Part shown: piece after piece, positions 24,249-32,356 of the stretch | Layout: each line of letters begins with the position of its first letter | Position numbering within the stretch: position 1 is the stretch's first letter | Assembly: GCA_016744805.1 (NCBI GenBank) | Contig: JADGDQ010000025.1 | Coordinates: 1-33,108 of the forward strand | Direction: 5' to 3' | DNA length: 33,108 bases | DNA from: Sulfurovaceae bacterium | GTDB taxonomy: Bacteria > Campylobacterota > Campylobacteria > Campylobacterales > Sulfurovaceae | Notes under the pieces: generated by a model | What the model was told of the DNA's origin: nothing | What the model saw: the letters and a program-made list of their open reading frames with translations, nothing else | Databases searched by the model: none | Translations under genes and position numbers: made by a program

Positions 24249-24779
24249 ATGAAAAAACAATACTACCCACTACTATATCGTCTAAATAATAAAAATAGAT
24301 ATTTAATTTGGGAAATAACTGATGGCAGTGAAGATACATTTTTTATTGATTCAAAGAGAGATAAAGTACCTATTTTCTCAAAATTAAAATCATTGAAAAA
24401 GTATGCAGAGAAAAATAATATAAAGATAATTGATTACTCTGAACCACTTTTGCATGATTTGGATAGTGTTTTAATATGGCTCAACAATAACAGTAGAAGC
24501 GATATTGAGTGTGAAGATATATTAACAGCTTGGAATTTCTTTATCGATATGGCAAATAGTTTTGACCTTGATAATAAAGAGCTACAAGCATATCGTAGTA
24601 ATGCACCAAAAGCTTATAAAATATATACAAAAGTCTTTTATGGGAATAACTTAGCAAATATAACTCCAGATGATAAACTCTATATGCCTAAATGGAAGAA
24701 AAAAGAGTTAAAGTTAATCAGAAAAGTACTGCTCTACGGTTTTACAGAGTTTAAACAGAGAAAAATAAAAATAAAATGA
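24249..24779 (+). CDS. Protein of unknown function
   Basis: A protein of 176 residues, basic, Lys/Asn-rich and apparently soluble; I recognise no family. The N-terminus (YYPLLYRLNNKNRYLIWEITDG) looks like a beta-rich start, and the rest seems helical, with two Trp-containing segments (VLIWLNNN, TAWNFFIDMA). It starts 5 bp after the HEAT-repeat gene; a TTG sits directly before the ATG. Small AT-rich proteins of this look are common as immunity proteins of polymorphic toxins, but no toxin gene is near. The region behind it (24780-24836) has no gene. Confidence 0.6.
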   Translation: MKKQYYPLLYRLNNKNRYLIWEITDGSEDTFFIDSKRDKVPIFSKLKSLKKYAEKNNIKIIDYSEPLLHDLDSVLIWLNNNSRSDIECEDILTAWNFFIDMANSFDLDNKELQAYRSNAPKAYKIYTKVFYGNNLANITPDDKLYMPKWKKKELKLIRKVLLYGFTEFKQRKIKIK

Positions 24780-24836
24780 ACCAAAAATCCTCAACGAGTT
24801 CATAGTCCCTACTAAATAACAGATTTCTCAATTGTG

Positions 24837-24909
24837 TGAGTAATTATGGGTCTATCCCAATACTCTAGCATCAAAAAATCCTTTTGAGCTGTTTGGAGTA
24901 TAGCATAAT
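24837..24909. repeat. 73-bp direct repeat, copy 2
   Basis: Exact second copy of 22833-22905, 2,004 bp to the right and in the same orientation. Its last bases carry TTGGAG, which serves as the -35 of the aldehyde dehydrogenase promoter. The pair brackets the phosphatase, HEAT and unknown genes. Confidence 0.9.
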
Positions 24910-24920
24910 TTCGTTATACT
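24893..24920 (+). promoter_or_regulatory. Promoter of the aldehyde dehydrogenase gene
   Basis: TTGGAG (24893-24898) and TATACT (24915-24920) are 16 bp apart, and AAAAAGGAG follows before the ATG at 24955. The -35 lies in the 73-bp repeat and the -10 just outside it. Confidence 0.5.
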
Positions 24921-24954
24921 CTTTGAATTATTTAAATAAAAAGGAGTATATTTT

Positions 24955-26400
24955 ATGTTTGGATTATTTGACAGCCATGATGATATAACTATCAAAACTT
25001 TTTTTGGCTCTTCAGAAGAGATTATGGATGAAACAGAGGAAAAATTTAGCCCTTATGATAATGCTTTGGTAACTATTGTACCAAAATGTACAGCTCAAGA
25101 TGCCACAAGAGCTTTGAAAATAGCCCAAGAAAATACTAAAAGTGCATCACAAGTACCACTCTCACAAAGAATTTTATGGCTTGAAGATGTGGCTCATACA
25201 CTCCAAGAGGAGAGAGAGGCTTTTGCTCTTGCTCTTGCTCAGGAGGTTGCCAAACCTATTGCTTTTGCTAGGATTGAGGTAGATAGATGTATAGAGACTA
25301 TTCGCCTCACTGCATCAGAATTAGTCAATCTAAGCGGAGAGACTATCCCTACTGATGTTATGCCTAGTGGTAAGCAGACTTTGGCTTTTTATAGAAGAGA
25401 ACCTGCTGGGGTGGTGGTCTGTATTACTCCTTTTAACTTTCCTCTTAATCTTGTAGCACACAAAATAGCTCCTGCATTAGGGGCTGGTAATTGTGTGGTA
25501 CTCAAACCTACACCAGAGGCTACACGCACTTCGTATATGTTAGCCAAAGCATTTATCCACTCTCCTTATGCTACTAAAGATGCTTTGAGTGTAGTCTATG
25601 GAGATGTAGAGGTAGGCTCAACACTTGTCAAAAGCCCTATTCCTCGTGTTATTAGTTTTACTGGGTCTGTACCTGTGGGCAAGATTATCACTACACAAGC
25701 TGGTATCAAAAAAATAAGCCTAGAGCTTGGAGGCAATGCAGCTACTTATATAGATGAGAGTGCCAATCTTCCATTGGCTGCTGAACGCTGTGCTTTTGGT
25801 GCATTTGTTAATAGTGGTCAAGTCTGTATCTCCTTGCAGAGAATTTATGTACATAGAGATATCTATCAAGTGTTTACAGACCTTATGGCTACTGAAACAC
25901 AAAAACTTAAAGTAGGTAGCCCCTATGATGATGATACCTTTATGAGTTCTCTTATCAACGAAGATGCTATAAGCCGTGCAAAAACTTGGATTGCTAATGC
26001 CAAAAATGAGGGGGCTAGGGTTATTGCGGGTGATAGTGATATAGATGGTATTTTCCCACCTACTGTTATGGCTGATGTTACAGATGATATGGAAATAGTC
26101 TGCGAAGAGGTTTTTGCTCCTATTGTAAGCTTGGTATCTGTGGACTCTTATGAAGAGGCTATAGAGAAGATGAATAACTCCCCTTATGGTTTGCAATTTA
26201 GTATTTTCACCAATGATCTCTCTTTGACGCGTCGTTTTATTGAGGATACACAATCAGGTGGTGTGGTTATCAATGATATTCCTACTTTGCGTTTTGATGT
26301 ACAACCCTATGGTGGAAGCAAACTTTCAGGAGTAGGTAGAGAGGGACCAAAATGGGCTTTGGAGGAGTTTACAGAGATTAAATCTATTGTAATATGCTAA
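24955..26400 (+). CDS. NAD(P)-dependent aldehyde dehydrogenase
   Basis: A 481-residue ALDH-superfamily enzyme oxidising an aldehyde to the acid. VCITPFNFPLNLVAHK (cofactor-side Asn and Lys region), FTGSVPVG, the general base E257 in LELGG and the nucleophile C291 in NSGQVCIS are all present, and length is typical. The QVCISLQRIYV pattern recalls lactaldehyde/succinate-semialdehyde and related archaeal-type dehydrogenases rather than betaine-aldehyde types; substrate cannot be fixed from sequence. An unusual 30-residue N-terminal extension (MFGLFDSHDDITIKTFFGSS) precedes the domain. It stands alone behind its own promoter with AAGGAG 8 bases before the ATG. Confidence 0.88.
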   Translation: MFGLFDSHDDITIKTFFGSSEEIMDETEEKFSPYDNALVTIVPKCTAQDATRALKIAQENTKSASQVPLSQRILWLEDVAHTLQEEREAFALALAQEVAKPIAFARIEVDRCIETIRLTASELVNLSGETIPTDVMPSGKQTLAFYRREPAGVVVCITPFNFPLNLVAHKIAPALGAGNCVVLKPTPEATRTSYMLAKAFIHSPYATKDALSVVYGDVEVGSTLVKSPIPRVISFTGSVPVGKIITTQAGIKKISLELGGNAATYIDESANLPLAAERCAFGAFVNSGQVCISLQRIYVHRDIYQVFTDLMATETQKLKVGSPYDDDTFMSSLINEDAISRAKTWIANAKNEGARVIAGDSDIDGIFPPTVMADVTDDMEIVCEEVFAPIVSLVSVDSYEEAIEKMNNSPYGLQFSIFTNDLSLTRRFIEDTQSGGVVINDIPTLRFDVQPYGGSKLSGVGREGPKWALEEFTEIKSIVIC

Positions 26401-26547
26401 AGCAAAAAATATATAAAGAGATGAAAGGATTATTTTTTGTCTCTTATTTCTCTTTAGATGCCTGATTTTAATCAAAATCAATAAAGTTGAAACCTATTTT
26501 TGATATGATAAATTAAATTTTATTGATAAAGTGAGTAAAAAATAATA

Positions 26548-26769
26548 ATGAATACTGACACAAACCCCTCAATCCTACTTCGTACTTCTATCTCTTTGGT
26601 ACTGTTGAGTTCTTTTCTTCTATCTAATGAAGCATCCCAATTGCGTGAAGTTGATCTTAATGAAAAAAATCTTTTGACACTATTTGAAAAAGAAAACACT
26701 AAAACTAAAGAGGCTCAAAAGAAAAAAGAGGAAAAAAAAGAAAAAGCTGAGACTAATCAGTCTAAATAA
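26548..26769 (+). CDS. Small exported Lys/Glu-rich protein
   Basis: A 73-residue protein with a likely signal peptide (SILLRTSISLVLLSSFLLSNEA, about 8-29) and a charged mature part ending in a Lys/Glu run (KTKEAQKKKEEKKEKAE). I recognise no family. The predicted mature protein is only about 45 residues and would lie in the periplasm. It overlaps the convergent YchJ-like gene by 13 bp. The ribosome site is poor (GTGAG 14 bases upstream), so expression is less certain than for its neighbours. Confidence 0.5.
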   Translation: MNTDTNPSILLRTSISLVLLSSFLLSNEASQLREVDLNEKNLLTLFEKENTKTKEAQKKKEEKKEKAETNQSK

Positions 26770-27170
26770 GAGTCTATGCTCCCATCGACATACAACCATA
26801 CTCCTGATTCTTTTAGAAAGCGACTCTTTTCTATAAGATCACCACTAGAGAGTTTGGCTCTAAAAGTTACAAATGCTTCTCTATTACCATCTATAAATTC
26901 TAATATCTCCAAACTAAAAAAGCTAGTCTGAGCAGTAAAAATTTCTATAGAGTCTCGCCACCCCTTTATATCATCTGTATAGTCACTATTATCAGGATGT
27001 GTTGTTTTGATAATATAAGCGCTGTGGTTCGTAGCAAAAGCACTATATCGCGACTTCATAAGTACTAATGCATTTTTAGGACGCATTCCTTTATGATAGA
27101 GACTACAACATTTTTTGTATTTATTGCCACTCCCACAAGGACAAGGAAGATTAGGTGAAAATTTCGCCAT
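26757..27170 (-). CDS. YchJ-like SEC-C domain protein
   Basis: A 137-residue cytosolic protein. The N-terminal SEC-C zinc motif reads CPCGSGNKYKKCC (C10, C12, C21, C22). The rest is the YchJ (UPF0225) NTF2-like domain, with LMKSRYSAF and an aromatic-rich core ending WLYVDGSI. The usual second SEC-C motif at the C-terminus is absent, as in many family members. The biochemical role of YchJ is unknown. It lies 12 bp downstream of the NlpC/P60 gene on the same strand. Confidence 0.88.
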   Translation of the reverse strand: MAKFSPNLPCPCGSGNKYKKCCSLYHKGMRPKNALVLMKSRYSAFATNHSAYIIKTTHPDNSDYTDDIKGWRDSIEIFTAQTSFFSLEILEFIDGNREAFVTFRAKLSSGDLIEKSRFLKESGVWLYVDGSIDSYLD

Positions 27171-27182
27171 AAGAGAATACCT

Positions 27183-27953
27183 TTAGTATAAATTTGTATG
27201 CTTGGTACTATTAGCTTCTTGCACTATTGGCTTACTAATAAAACTCTCAGGTGAACCCGTAGCAATCTCTTTGGGTACTTCTTTTGGTTCTTTATTGGCA
27301 ATCTCTTCTACTGTCATAGTCTCATCTACACCAATAAGCGGTCTATCAATATATATAGAGTTATTTTGTTCACTTAAAATTGGCTCTTCTATCTCTTCTA
27401 CTTTTGCTATAGGCACAGGCTTCGGTGCTTTTGCCACTATTTTAAAAGGTTTTTTATACTGCTTTTGAGGGATTACTCGCTTACAGACAACCACTCGTTT
27501 TTTGTAATAAGCACTATTAAGACTTGTAGTAATAATGCGTTTTTTTCTACTGCTTGCATGTCTAAAGCGATTTTTACCAATATATATACCTACATGGTTT
27601 ATTTTGCCTCTACTATATTTGCGTGTATCAAAAAAGATTAAATCACCATAACGAAGCTGACTCATTGGGATAGTTTTGCCGTATCTTGCTTGTTCTATAG
27701 CTCTACGAGGGAGCCATAAATTCATACTTCCATAATTATAATAAACAAAACCAGAGCAATCAAAAGAGTGAGGTCCCTCTTCTGCCCACCTATACCGCTT
27801 ATTATTTGATTCACGGAGCATAGAAGAGAGAGCCTTTTTGCTAGGAGTCTGAAACTTTACCGTAGGTTTACGCAAGGTATAATCATACTGCGAGCATGCT
27901 CCAAAGAGAAGAAGCATCCCAAAAAATACTACTATTTGTCTAATATTACTCAA
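27183..27953 (-). CDS. NlpC/P60 peptidoglycan hydrolase lipoprotein
   Basis: A 256-residue lipoprotein: signal peptide with lipobox FGAC (C20) and an NlpC/P60 domain (about 40-155) with catalytic C66 in FDCSGFV, H120 in INHVGIY and H132. Such enzymes cut peptide stems in the cell wall. The C-terminal ~100 residues are a Pro/Lys/Glu-rich tail without a domain. The start is a TTG with AGGAG 6 bases upstream; no better start exists, because the signal peptide begins right there. It follows a paralogue by 11 bp, and the paralogue has the same WAEEGP-FDCSG block. Confidence 0.87.
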   Translation of the reverse strand: MSNIRQIVVFFGMLLLFGACSQYDYTLRKPTVKFQTPSKKALSSMLRESNNKRYRWAEEGPHSFDCSGFVYYNYGSMNLWLPRRAIEQARYGKTIPMSQLRYGDLIFFDTRKYSRGKINHVGIYIGKNRFRHASSRKKRIITTSLNSAYYKKRVVVCKRVIPQKQYKKPFKIVAKAPKPVPIAKVEEIEEPILSEQNNSIYIDRPLIGVDETMTVEEIANKEPKEVPKEIATGSPESFISKPIVQEANSTKHTNLY

Positions 27954-27964
27954 TACACTCTCTC

Positions 27965-28582
27965 CTACCTTGGAATTTTCTTAGGAACAACCATTCCAGG
28001 TTGCCATGGGGTTGTGTGGGCTACTGTGGTAGTTTTGGCTCGATTTACTTTACCGTTACAAGTCATAAAAAGCTTTCTCTCATCTTCACTTAAATATCTT
28101 CTACATATTTTCATGCGTTTGAGATATATTGGCTCATCTTTAAAATTAGTATAAGTAACTTTTTTATCTTTACTACTAGCATGAGCAAACCATCCATCAC
28201 TCAAATAGATACCTACATGATTGATATATTTACTTCTTTTATTCGTTGAACCAAAGAATATTAAATCACCATACTTAAGCCCATGTTTGGGTACATATTT
28301 TCCTACTTTTGCCTGTTCACGAGCCACACGAGGTATCTTTACACCCATTTGACCATAAATATTATAAGTCAAACCAGAACAATCAAAAGCATAAGGTCCC
28401 TCTTCTGCCCATACATAAGGTTTATCAAGATGCTCTTTAAGAAACTTCTCAATATTCTTTCTTTTGGGTTTGCATGTTACTTTGGGTGCAATAACATCAT
28501 AATTAGGATAGCTATAGCCCTTAGCACACCCTGATAGAAAAAGCATTAGTAGTAGTGAAAATACAAGGTATAATTTAGTCAT
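27965..28582 (-). CDS. NlpC/P60 peptidoglycan hydrolase lipoprotein
   Basis: A 205-residue lipoprotein with lipobox LSGC (C19) and an NlpC/P60 domain with catalytic C68 (FDCSGLT), H122 (INHVGIY) and H134. It is the upstream member of a tandem pair; both share WAEEGPxxFDCSG and the KYGDLIFF/RYGDLIFF strand, so one arose by duplication. It lacks the long tail of the other copy. Both should sit in the periplasm attached to a membrane and trim peptidoglycan, perhaps with different partners. Confidence 0.88.
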   Translation of the reverse strand: MTKLYLVFSLLLMLFLSGCAKGYSYPNYDVIAPKVTCKPKRKNIEKFLKEHLDKPYVWAEEGPYAFDCSGLTYNIYGQMGVKIPRVAREQAKVGKYVPKHGLKYGDLIFFGSTNKRSKYINHVGIYLSDGWFAHASSKDKKVTYTNFKDEPIYLKRMKICRRYLSEDERKLFMTCNGKVNRAKTTTVAHTTPWQPGMVVPKKIPR

Positions 28583-28633
28583 AATTTCCCCTTAGAGTAG
28601 ATTAATAAAGTATACGAGTATAACACAGTACTG

Positions 28634-29347
28634 TTAACCCTTTACAAAATGATATATATACTCTTGATTTCCTGATTTACCAGCTACTTTTGATGCTTCT
28701 TGATACAATAAGTCCCATCCTAAATCTTGACAATGTAATTGAAATATCTCTTTTTTTCGTTCTATAGCATCAAGATCTATTACCACTCCTTTGCTATCTC
28801 GTCTTGTATCCTTGCCTACTTCAAACTGTGGTTTATAGAGTATAATAATATCTGTTCCACTCTTAGAGAGTCGCTGTATATCATCTATTATCTGCAAAAT
28901 AGAGATAAACGACACATCACAACTTAGTAGCTCAAAAGGCTCATGGTTTTGATAATTACGAATATCCATCTCTTCAAGAAGTGTTACTTTTTTGTTGTTT
29001 CTTAATGAGATATGAAGTTGGTTTTTACCTACATCCACACACTCTAAGCTCCGAACACCATTTTCCAAAAGTATTTGAGCAAATCCACCTGTACTAGAAC
29101 CAATATCTAAAGCTCTTTTACTCTGCATATCTATTGTATGACTAGCCAAAAATAGCTCTAATTTTCGTGCTGCTCTACTTACATAAAACTTTTCATCTTC
29201 TACAGCTAAGTCACTATGTGTTGTCATCTTGAATGACGCTTTGACTACTCTATTATCTACTTTAACTTTGCCTGCTTTAATAGCATCCAATGCACGGTTA
29301 CGACTCTCAAAATAGCCATTTTCTACCAAATATTTATCTATTCTCAC
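28634..29347 (-). CDS. tlyA: TlyA family rRNA 2'-O-methyltransferase
   Basis: A 237-residue protein with an N-terminal S4 RNA-binding domain (about 1-60, RIDKYLVENGYFESRNRALDAI) and an FtsJ-like SAM methyltransferase domain with ALDIGSSTGGFAQILL as motif I. TlyA methylates 2'-O positions of 16S and/or 23S rRNA and in Campylobacter and mycobacteria affects capreomycin sensitivity. I start at the GTG at 29347 (AAGGA 5 bases upstream) rather than at the TTG directly before it. The 180 bp upstream (29351-29530) hold no gene. Confidence 0.93.
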   Translation of the reverse strand: MRIDKYLVENGYFESRNRALDAIKAGKVKVDNRVVKASFKMTTHSDLAVEDEKFYVSRAARKLELFLASHTIDMQSKRALDIGSSTGGFAQILLENGVRSLECVDVGKNQLHISLRNNKKVTLLEEMDIRNYQNHEPFELLSCDVSFISILQIIDDIQRLSKSGTDIIILYKPQFEVGKDTRRDSKGVVIDLDAIERKKEIFQLHCQDLGWDLLYQEASKVAGKSGNQEYIYHFVKG

Positions 29348-29530
29348 CAATTTCCTTTGTGTCCCATAAAACTGAAGGCTAATTGTACCACAAAGTAATT
29401 TTCTTAAGATTTGATTCCTCTATCTACTTTTTTGGATTTTGCTTGTGGCATTAGGAGTTTTGATAAAAATCCTATACATATAGACTCCATCCATTCTGCT
29501 ATCATTAAAAAATATCCCTATTTTAGAGAC

Positions 29531-30955
29531 TTACACAAAGAGTAAGAGACTCCCTAAAATAAGAATAAAAATCAAACTGATAAACTCTAAGTATTTTTTT
29601 AGCTTATCATTTGATTTTAGTACTTTTTTTCGTACAATAGTACTTAAAAGTGCTGAAATAAATATCACACTACTCATACCAAGACTCATAACTAAAGCAG
29701 AGATAAACCCAGCATAATAGAGTCCTGTAGAGAGTGCAAAAATAAATAGAGTTGTTGTCCCAGGACAAGGGATAATCCCTGCGGAGATAATCAGTGCTAT
29801 GTCTGTAGAGTCTTTATCAACCTTACATGAAGAACAACCACAAGTAGAAAGATGTGCAGATGAAGTACTAAACTTAAAGGTAGATGCTCTATTCTCTTGT
29901 GCAATTTTTTTATAAAGCAAATATTTTGTATATATTAAATAAAGGGCAATAGCAATTATAATAAGTGCTGAAATTTTGCTTGTATAATATACCGTATCAT
30001 CCAAAAATTGTGCCAAAAATGTATTCACAAAAAAATAAATTATAAGTGTTAATAAAAAAGCTGAAAATGTATGCACAACACCTATGGCTAGAGAGATAAA
30101 AAAAGCTTTGCTATAAGACTTATCATTAGAGAGAAAATAACTCGCTACTAGTGTCTTTCCATGTCCTGGTCCTAGGGCGTGAATAACTCCATATACAAAA
30201 GCAAAAAAGAGTAAAAAGAGATAAGTCATTGGATTCTTTTCATCTTTTATTGATACAAAAAGAGATTTTATTTTTTCCATACTTTTTATAAGAAAACTCT
30301 CTTGAATACTCTCTGTATTATCTATTGTATTGGATGAAATATTCTTTTCTACTTTTAGCTCTTTTACTGGCTGTGGGACTACAATCTCTAGGGCAGAAGA
30401 TTTATCTTGAAAAAGTATAGAGGCGATAAAGAGATAAAGATTTTTTGTATATCTAAAATAATTCTCACTTATCTCAAGCTCTGTAACTCTAAAGGTAAAA
30501 TAGGCTTCATCATCTTCAAATGCTATAGACAAACTAGCGTTATGAGAGAGTTCTTGTTGGAGCTTTCCATCATAAGTAAAAACCAAAATATCCTCTACTA
30601 TATCAAGAGAAAAATTTTGATACCTTACATCAAGAGCTATAGCCTCTGAAGTATTCTCATCCGCATACTGAACAGTTGTAAGTATATTTTTGGGCGTAAG
30701 ATAATCCATCATAGCTTGTTTTATATCTTTTAGTTCTTCCTTATCAAGATGATTATTACTATTTTTATCATACTGCTCTTTTAGTACATTTTGATAATCA
30801 TCTGAAAAATTCCATACTATATCTACTTTATTAATATTTTTATCTTCTATAGTAAGAGCTACTTTCACCTCTACATCTGGAACCATCAATTGACAACTTG
30901 CACAAGCAAATGCAATATTAAAAGAGAGGCTCAACAGTAAAAAAAGTTTTAACAT
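29531..30955 (-). CDS. DUF1007-NicO nickel/cobalt transporter
   Basis: A 474-residue membrane protein. A signal peptide (about 1-18) is followed by a periplasmic DUF1007 domain (about 18-190) with an EF-hand-like loop, DKNSNNHLDKEE (63-74). Six or more membrane segments of the NicO/RcnA family follow. The signature HALGPGHGKT (about 261-270) and a second motif, IPCPGTTTLF, mark metal-transport helices. A cytosolic Cys-rich loop, CGCSSCKVD, lies between them. NicO proteins move nickel or cobalt, in either direction depending on the member. It is the last gene of an operon with znuC, znuB and ribA, 13 bp behind ribA, so metal trafficking is likely; the metal itself is not settled. Confidence 0.85.
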   Translation of the reverse strand: MLKLFLLLSLSFNIAFACASCQLMVPDVEVKVALTIEDKNINKVDIVWNFSDDYQNVLKEQYDKNSNNHLDKEELKDIKQAMMDYLTPKNILTTVQYADENTSEAIALDVRYQNFSLDIVEDILVFTYDGKLQQELSHNASLSIAFEDDEAYFTFRVTELEISENYFRYTKNLYLFIASILFQDKSSALEIVVPQPVKELKVEKNISSNTIDNTESIQESFLIKSMEKIKSLFVSIKDEKNPMTYLFLLFFAFVYGVIHALGPGHGKTLVASYFLSNDKSYSKAFFISLAIGVVHTFSAFLLTLIIYFFVNTFLAQFLDDTVYYTSKISALIIIAIALYLIYTKYLLYKKIAQENRASTFKFSTSSAHLSTCGCSSCKVDKDSTDIALIISAGIIPCPGTTTLFIFALSTGLYYAGFISALVMSLGMSSVIFISALLSTIVRKKVLKSNDKLKKYLEFISLIFILILGSLLLFV

Positions 30956-30968
30956 ATTTTAGTATCCT

Positions 30969-31547
30969 TTATAAATAATGACCCATAGATCTTTTTTTAA
31001 TCTCTAGGTAGCTTTTATTATATTTATTTATTACTGTAATTGAGGGTATAATTTGAACTAATTCAACCTCCAAACTTTCTATATATGCAATTTTTTTTGG
31101 ATTATTTGTAATCAGCCTTATTTTATTTACTCCTAAATCTTTAAAGATAACATCAACAATACTATAGTCTCTCTCATCCTCTTTAAATCCTAGTGCTAAA
31201 TTTGCCTCAATGGTATTAAGCCCTTGATCTTGGAGATGATAAGCATTGATTTTATTCACAAGTCCTATATTTCTACCTTCTTGACGATGATAAATAAGCA
31301 TACCACCCTCTTTTTGGATAAGTTTTAACCCTATAGAGAGCTGATTCCCACAATCACACTTCAAACTCCCCAAAGCATCACCTGTTAAACACTCTGAATG
31401 AATTCTAACATAAGGAGTTGTAAGTGCAGAGAAATTTTCACTCATAATTACTAAATGTTCTTGTGTATCATCTTTATAAGCTTTTACTATAAAATTACCA
31501 TATTTTGAAGGTAGTTTTGCTCTATTTGATTTTCTAATTTTATTCAT
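30969..31547 (-). CDS. ribA: GTP cyclohydrolase II
   Basis: A 192-residue stand-alone RibA that opens the ring of GTP to 2,5-diamino-6-ribosylamino-4-pyrimidinone 5'-phosphate, the first step of riboflavin synthesis. The zinc ligands C53, C64 and C66 (SECLTGDALGSLKCDCG) and the catalytic RQEGRNIGL and TNNPKK motifs are present, so it should be active. It is embedded in a metal-transport operon, 2 bp behind the znuB-type permease and 13 bp before the NicO gene, which is unusual; a zinc-linked reason is conceivable because the enzyme needs zinc. AAAGGAATAAAT precedes the ATG. Confidence 0.93.
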   Translation of the reverse strand: MNKIRKSNRAKLPSKYGNFIVKAYKDDTQEHLVIMSENFSALTTPYVRIHSECLTGDALGSLKCDCGNQLSIGLKLIQKEGGMLIYHRQEGRNIGLVNKINAYHLQDQGLNTIEANLALGFKEDERDYSIVDVIFKDLGVNKIRLITNNPKKIAYIESLEVELVQIIPSITVINKYNKSYLEIKKRSMGHYL

Positions 31548-31549
31548 AT

Positions 31550-32356
31550 TTATTCCTTTCTTATACTTTTAATTATAAATGCACCTAAGGCAAATATTGA
31601 ACCCATAAGAATAATCGAAGGACCAGAGCTTATATCATAGTTATAAGATACAATCAATCCTATAGTAGAAAAAAGTATAGATAGAAGTGTTGCATTTATC
31701 ATCATAAAAAATAGGCTTTTTGAAAAAAAGCTTGCTATATACACAGGAATTGTTAGAAGAGCTATAACTAAAATAAGTCCTACTATTTTTATGGAAACGA
31801 CTATAGTCAGACTAGATAATACTAAAATAAGTGTATAGAAAAATCGCGTTTTGACACCTCTTAGAGTTGCATATTCACTATCATAAGATACTGATAAAAT
31901 TTCTCTATAAAAAGGAAAAACAATCCCAATGATAAACACTAAAAGTGTTGACATATAAATAATATCATTAGTAGTTACAGCCAAGAGTGAACCAAAGAGA
32001 TAACTCATCAAATCCGCTTGATAGCCTGAGGTTAAGTCAACAAGTATAATACCTATAGACATGCCAATAGCCCAAGTAAGACCTATAAGAATATCTAAAT
32101 GTTCTCTCTGTTTATAGCTTGCCAATGCGATTAAAATTGTCACAAAAATACAAAATAGAGAAGTTGAAAGAAGCATAGGCAATCCAAAATATATTGCTAT
32201 TCCTATGCCTCCATAAGCACTATGAGCAATACCACCTGATAAAAATACCATCTTATTAACAACTACTAAACTACCAATAATACCTGTAATAATACTTACT
32301 AATACTACAGCAATAATTGCGTTTTGAATAAAAGTATAAGAGAGTGTCTCTAGCAT
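31550..32356 (-). CDS. znuB: Metal ABC transporter permease (ZnuB/MntB family)
   Basis: A 268-residue membrane protein with about eight hydrophobic helices, typical of the ABC-3 family (Zn, Mn or Fe import). The SGGIAHSAYGGIGIAIYFG stretch and the LRGVKTRF/VSIKIVG pattern are family features. It overlaps the ATPase gene by 7 bp. The substrate-binding protein (ZnuA) is not in the window. The gene name reflects family; the metal is not proven. Confidence 0.85.
   Translation of the reverse strand: MLETLSYTFIQNAIIAVVLVSIITGIIGSLVVVNKMVFLSGGIAHSAYGGIGIAIYFGLPMLLSTSLFCIFVTILIALASYKQREHLDILIGLTWAIGMSIGIILVDLTSGYQADLMSYLFGSLLAVTTNDIIYMSTLLVFIIGIVFPFYREILSVSYDSEYATLRGVKTRFFYTLILVLSSLTIVVSIKIVGLILVIALLTIPVYIASFFSKSLFFMMINATLLSILFSTIGLIVSYNYDISSGPSIILMGSIFALGAFIIKSIRKE

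Noticed and set aside
22833-24909. CRISPR-like or phage att interpretation of the 73-bp repeats
   Set aside because: Only two copies 2 kb apart, no spacer pattern, no integrase and no tRNA gene at either end.
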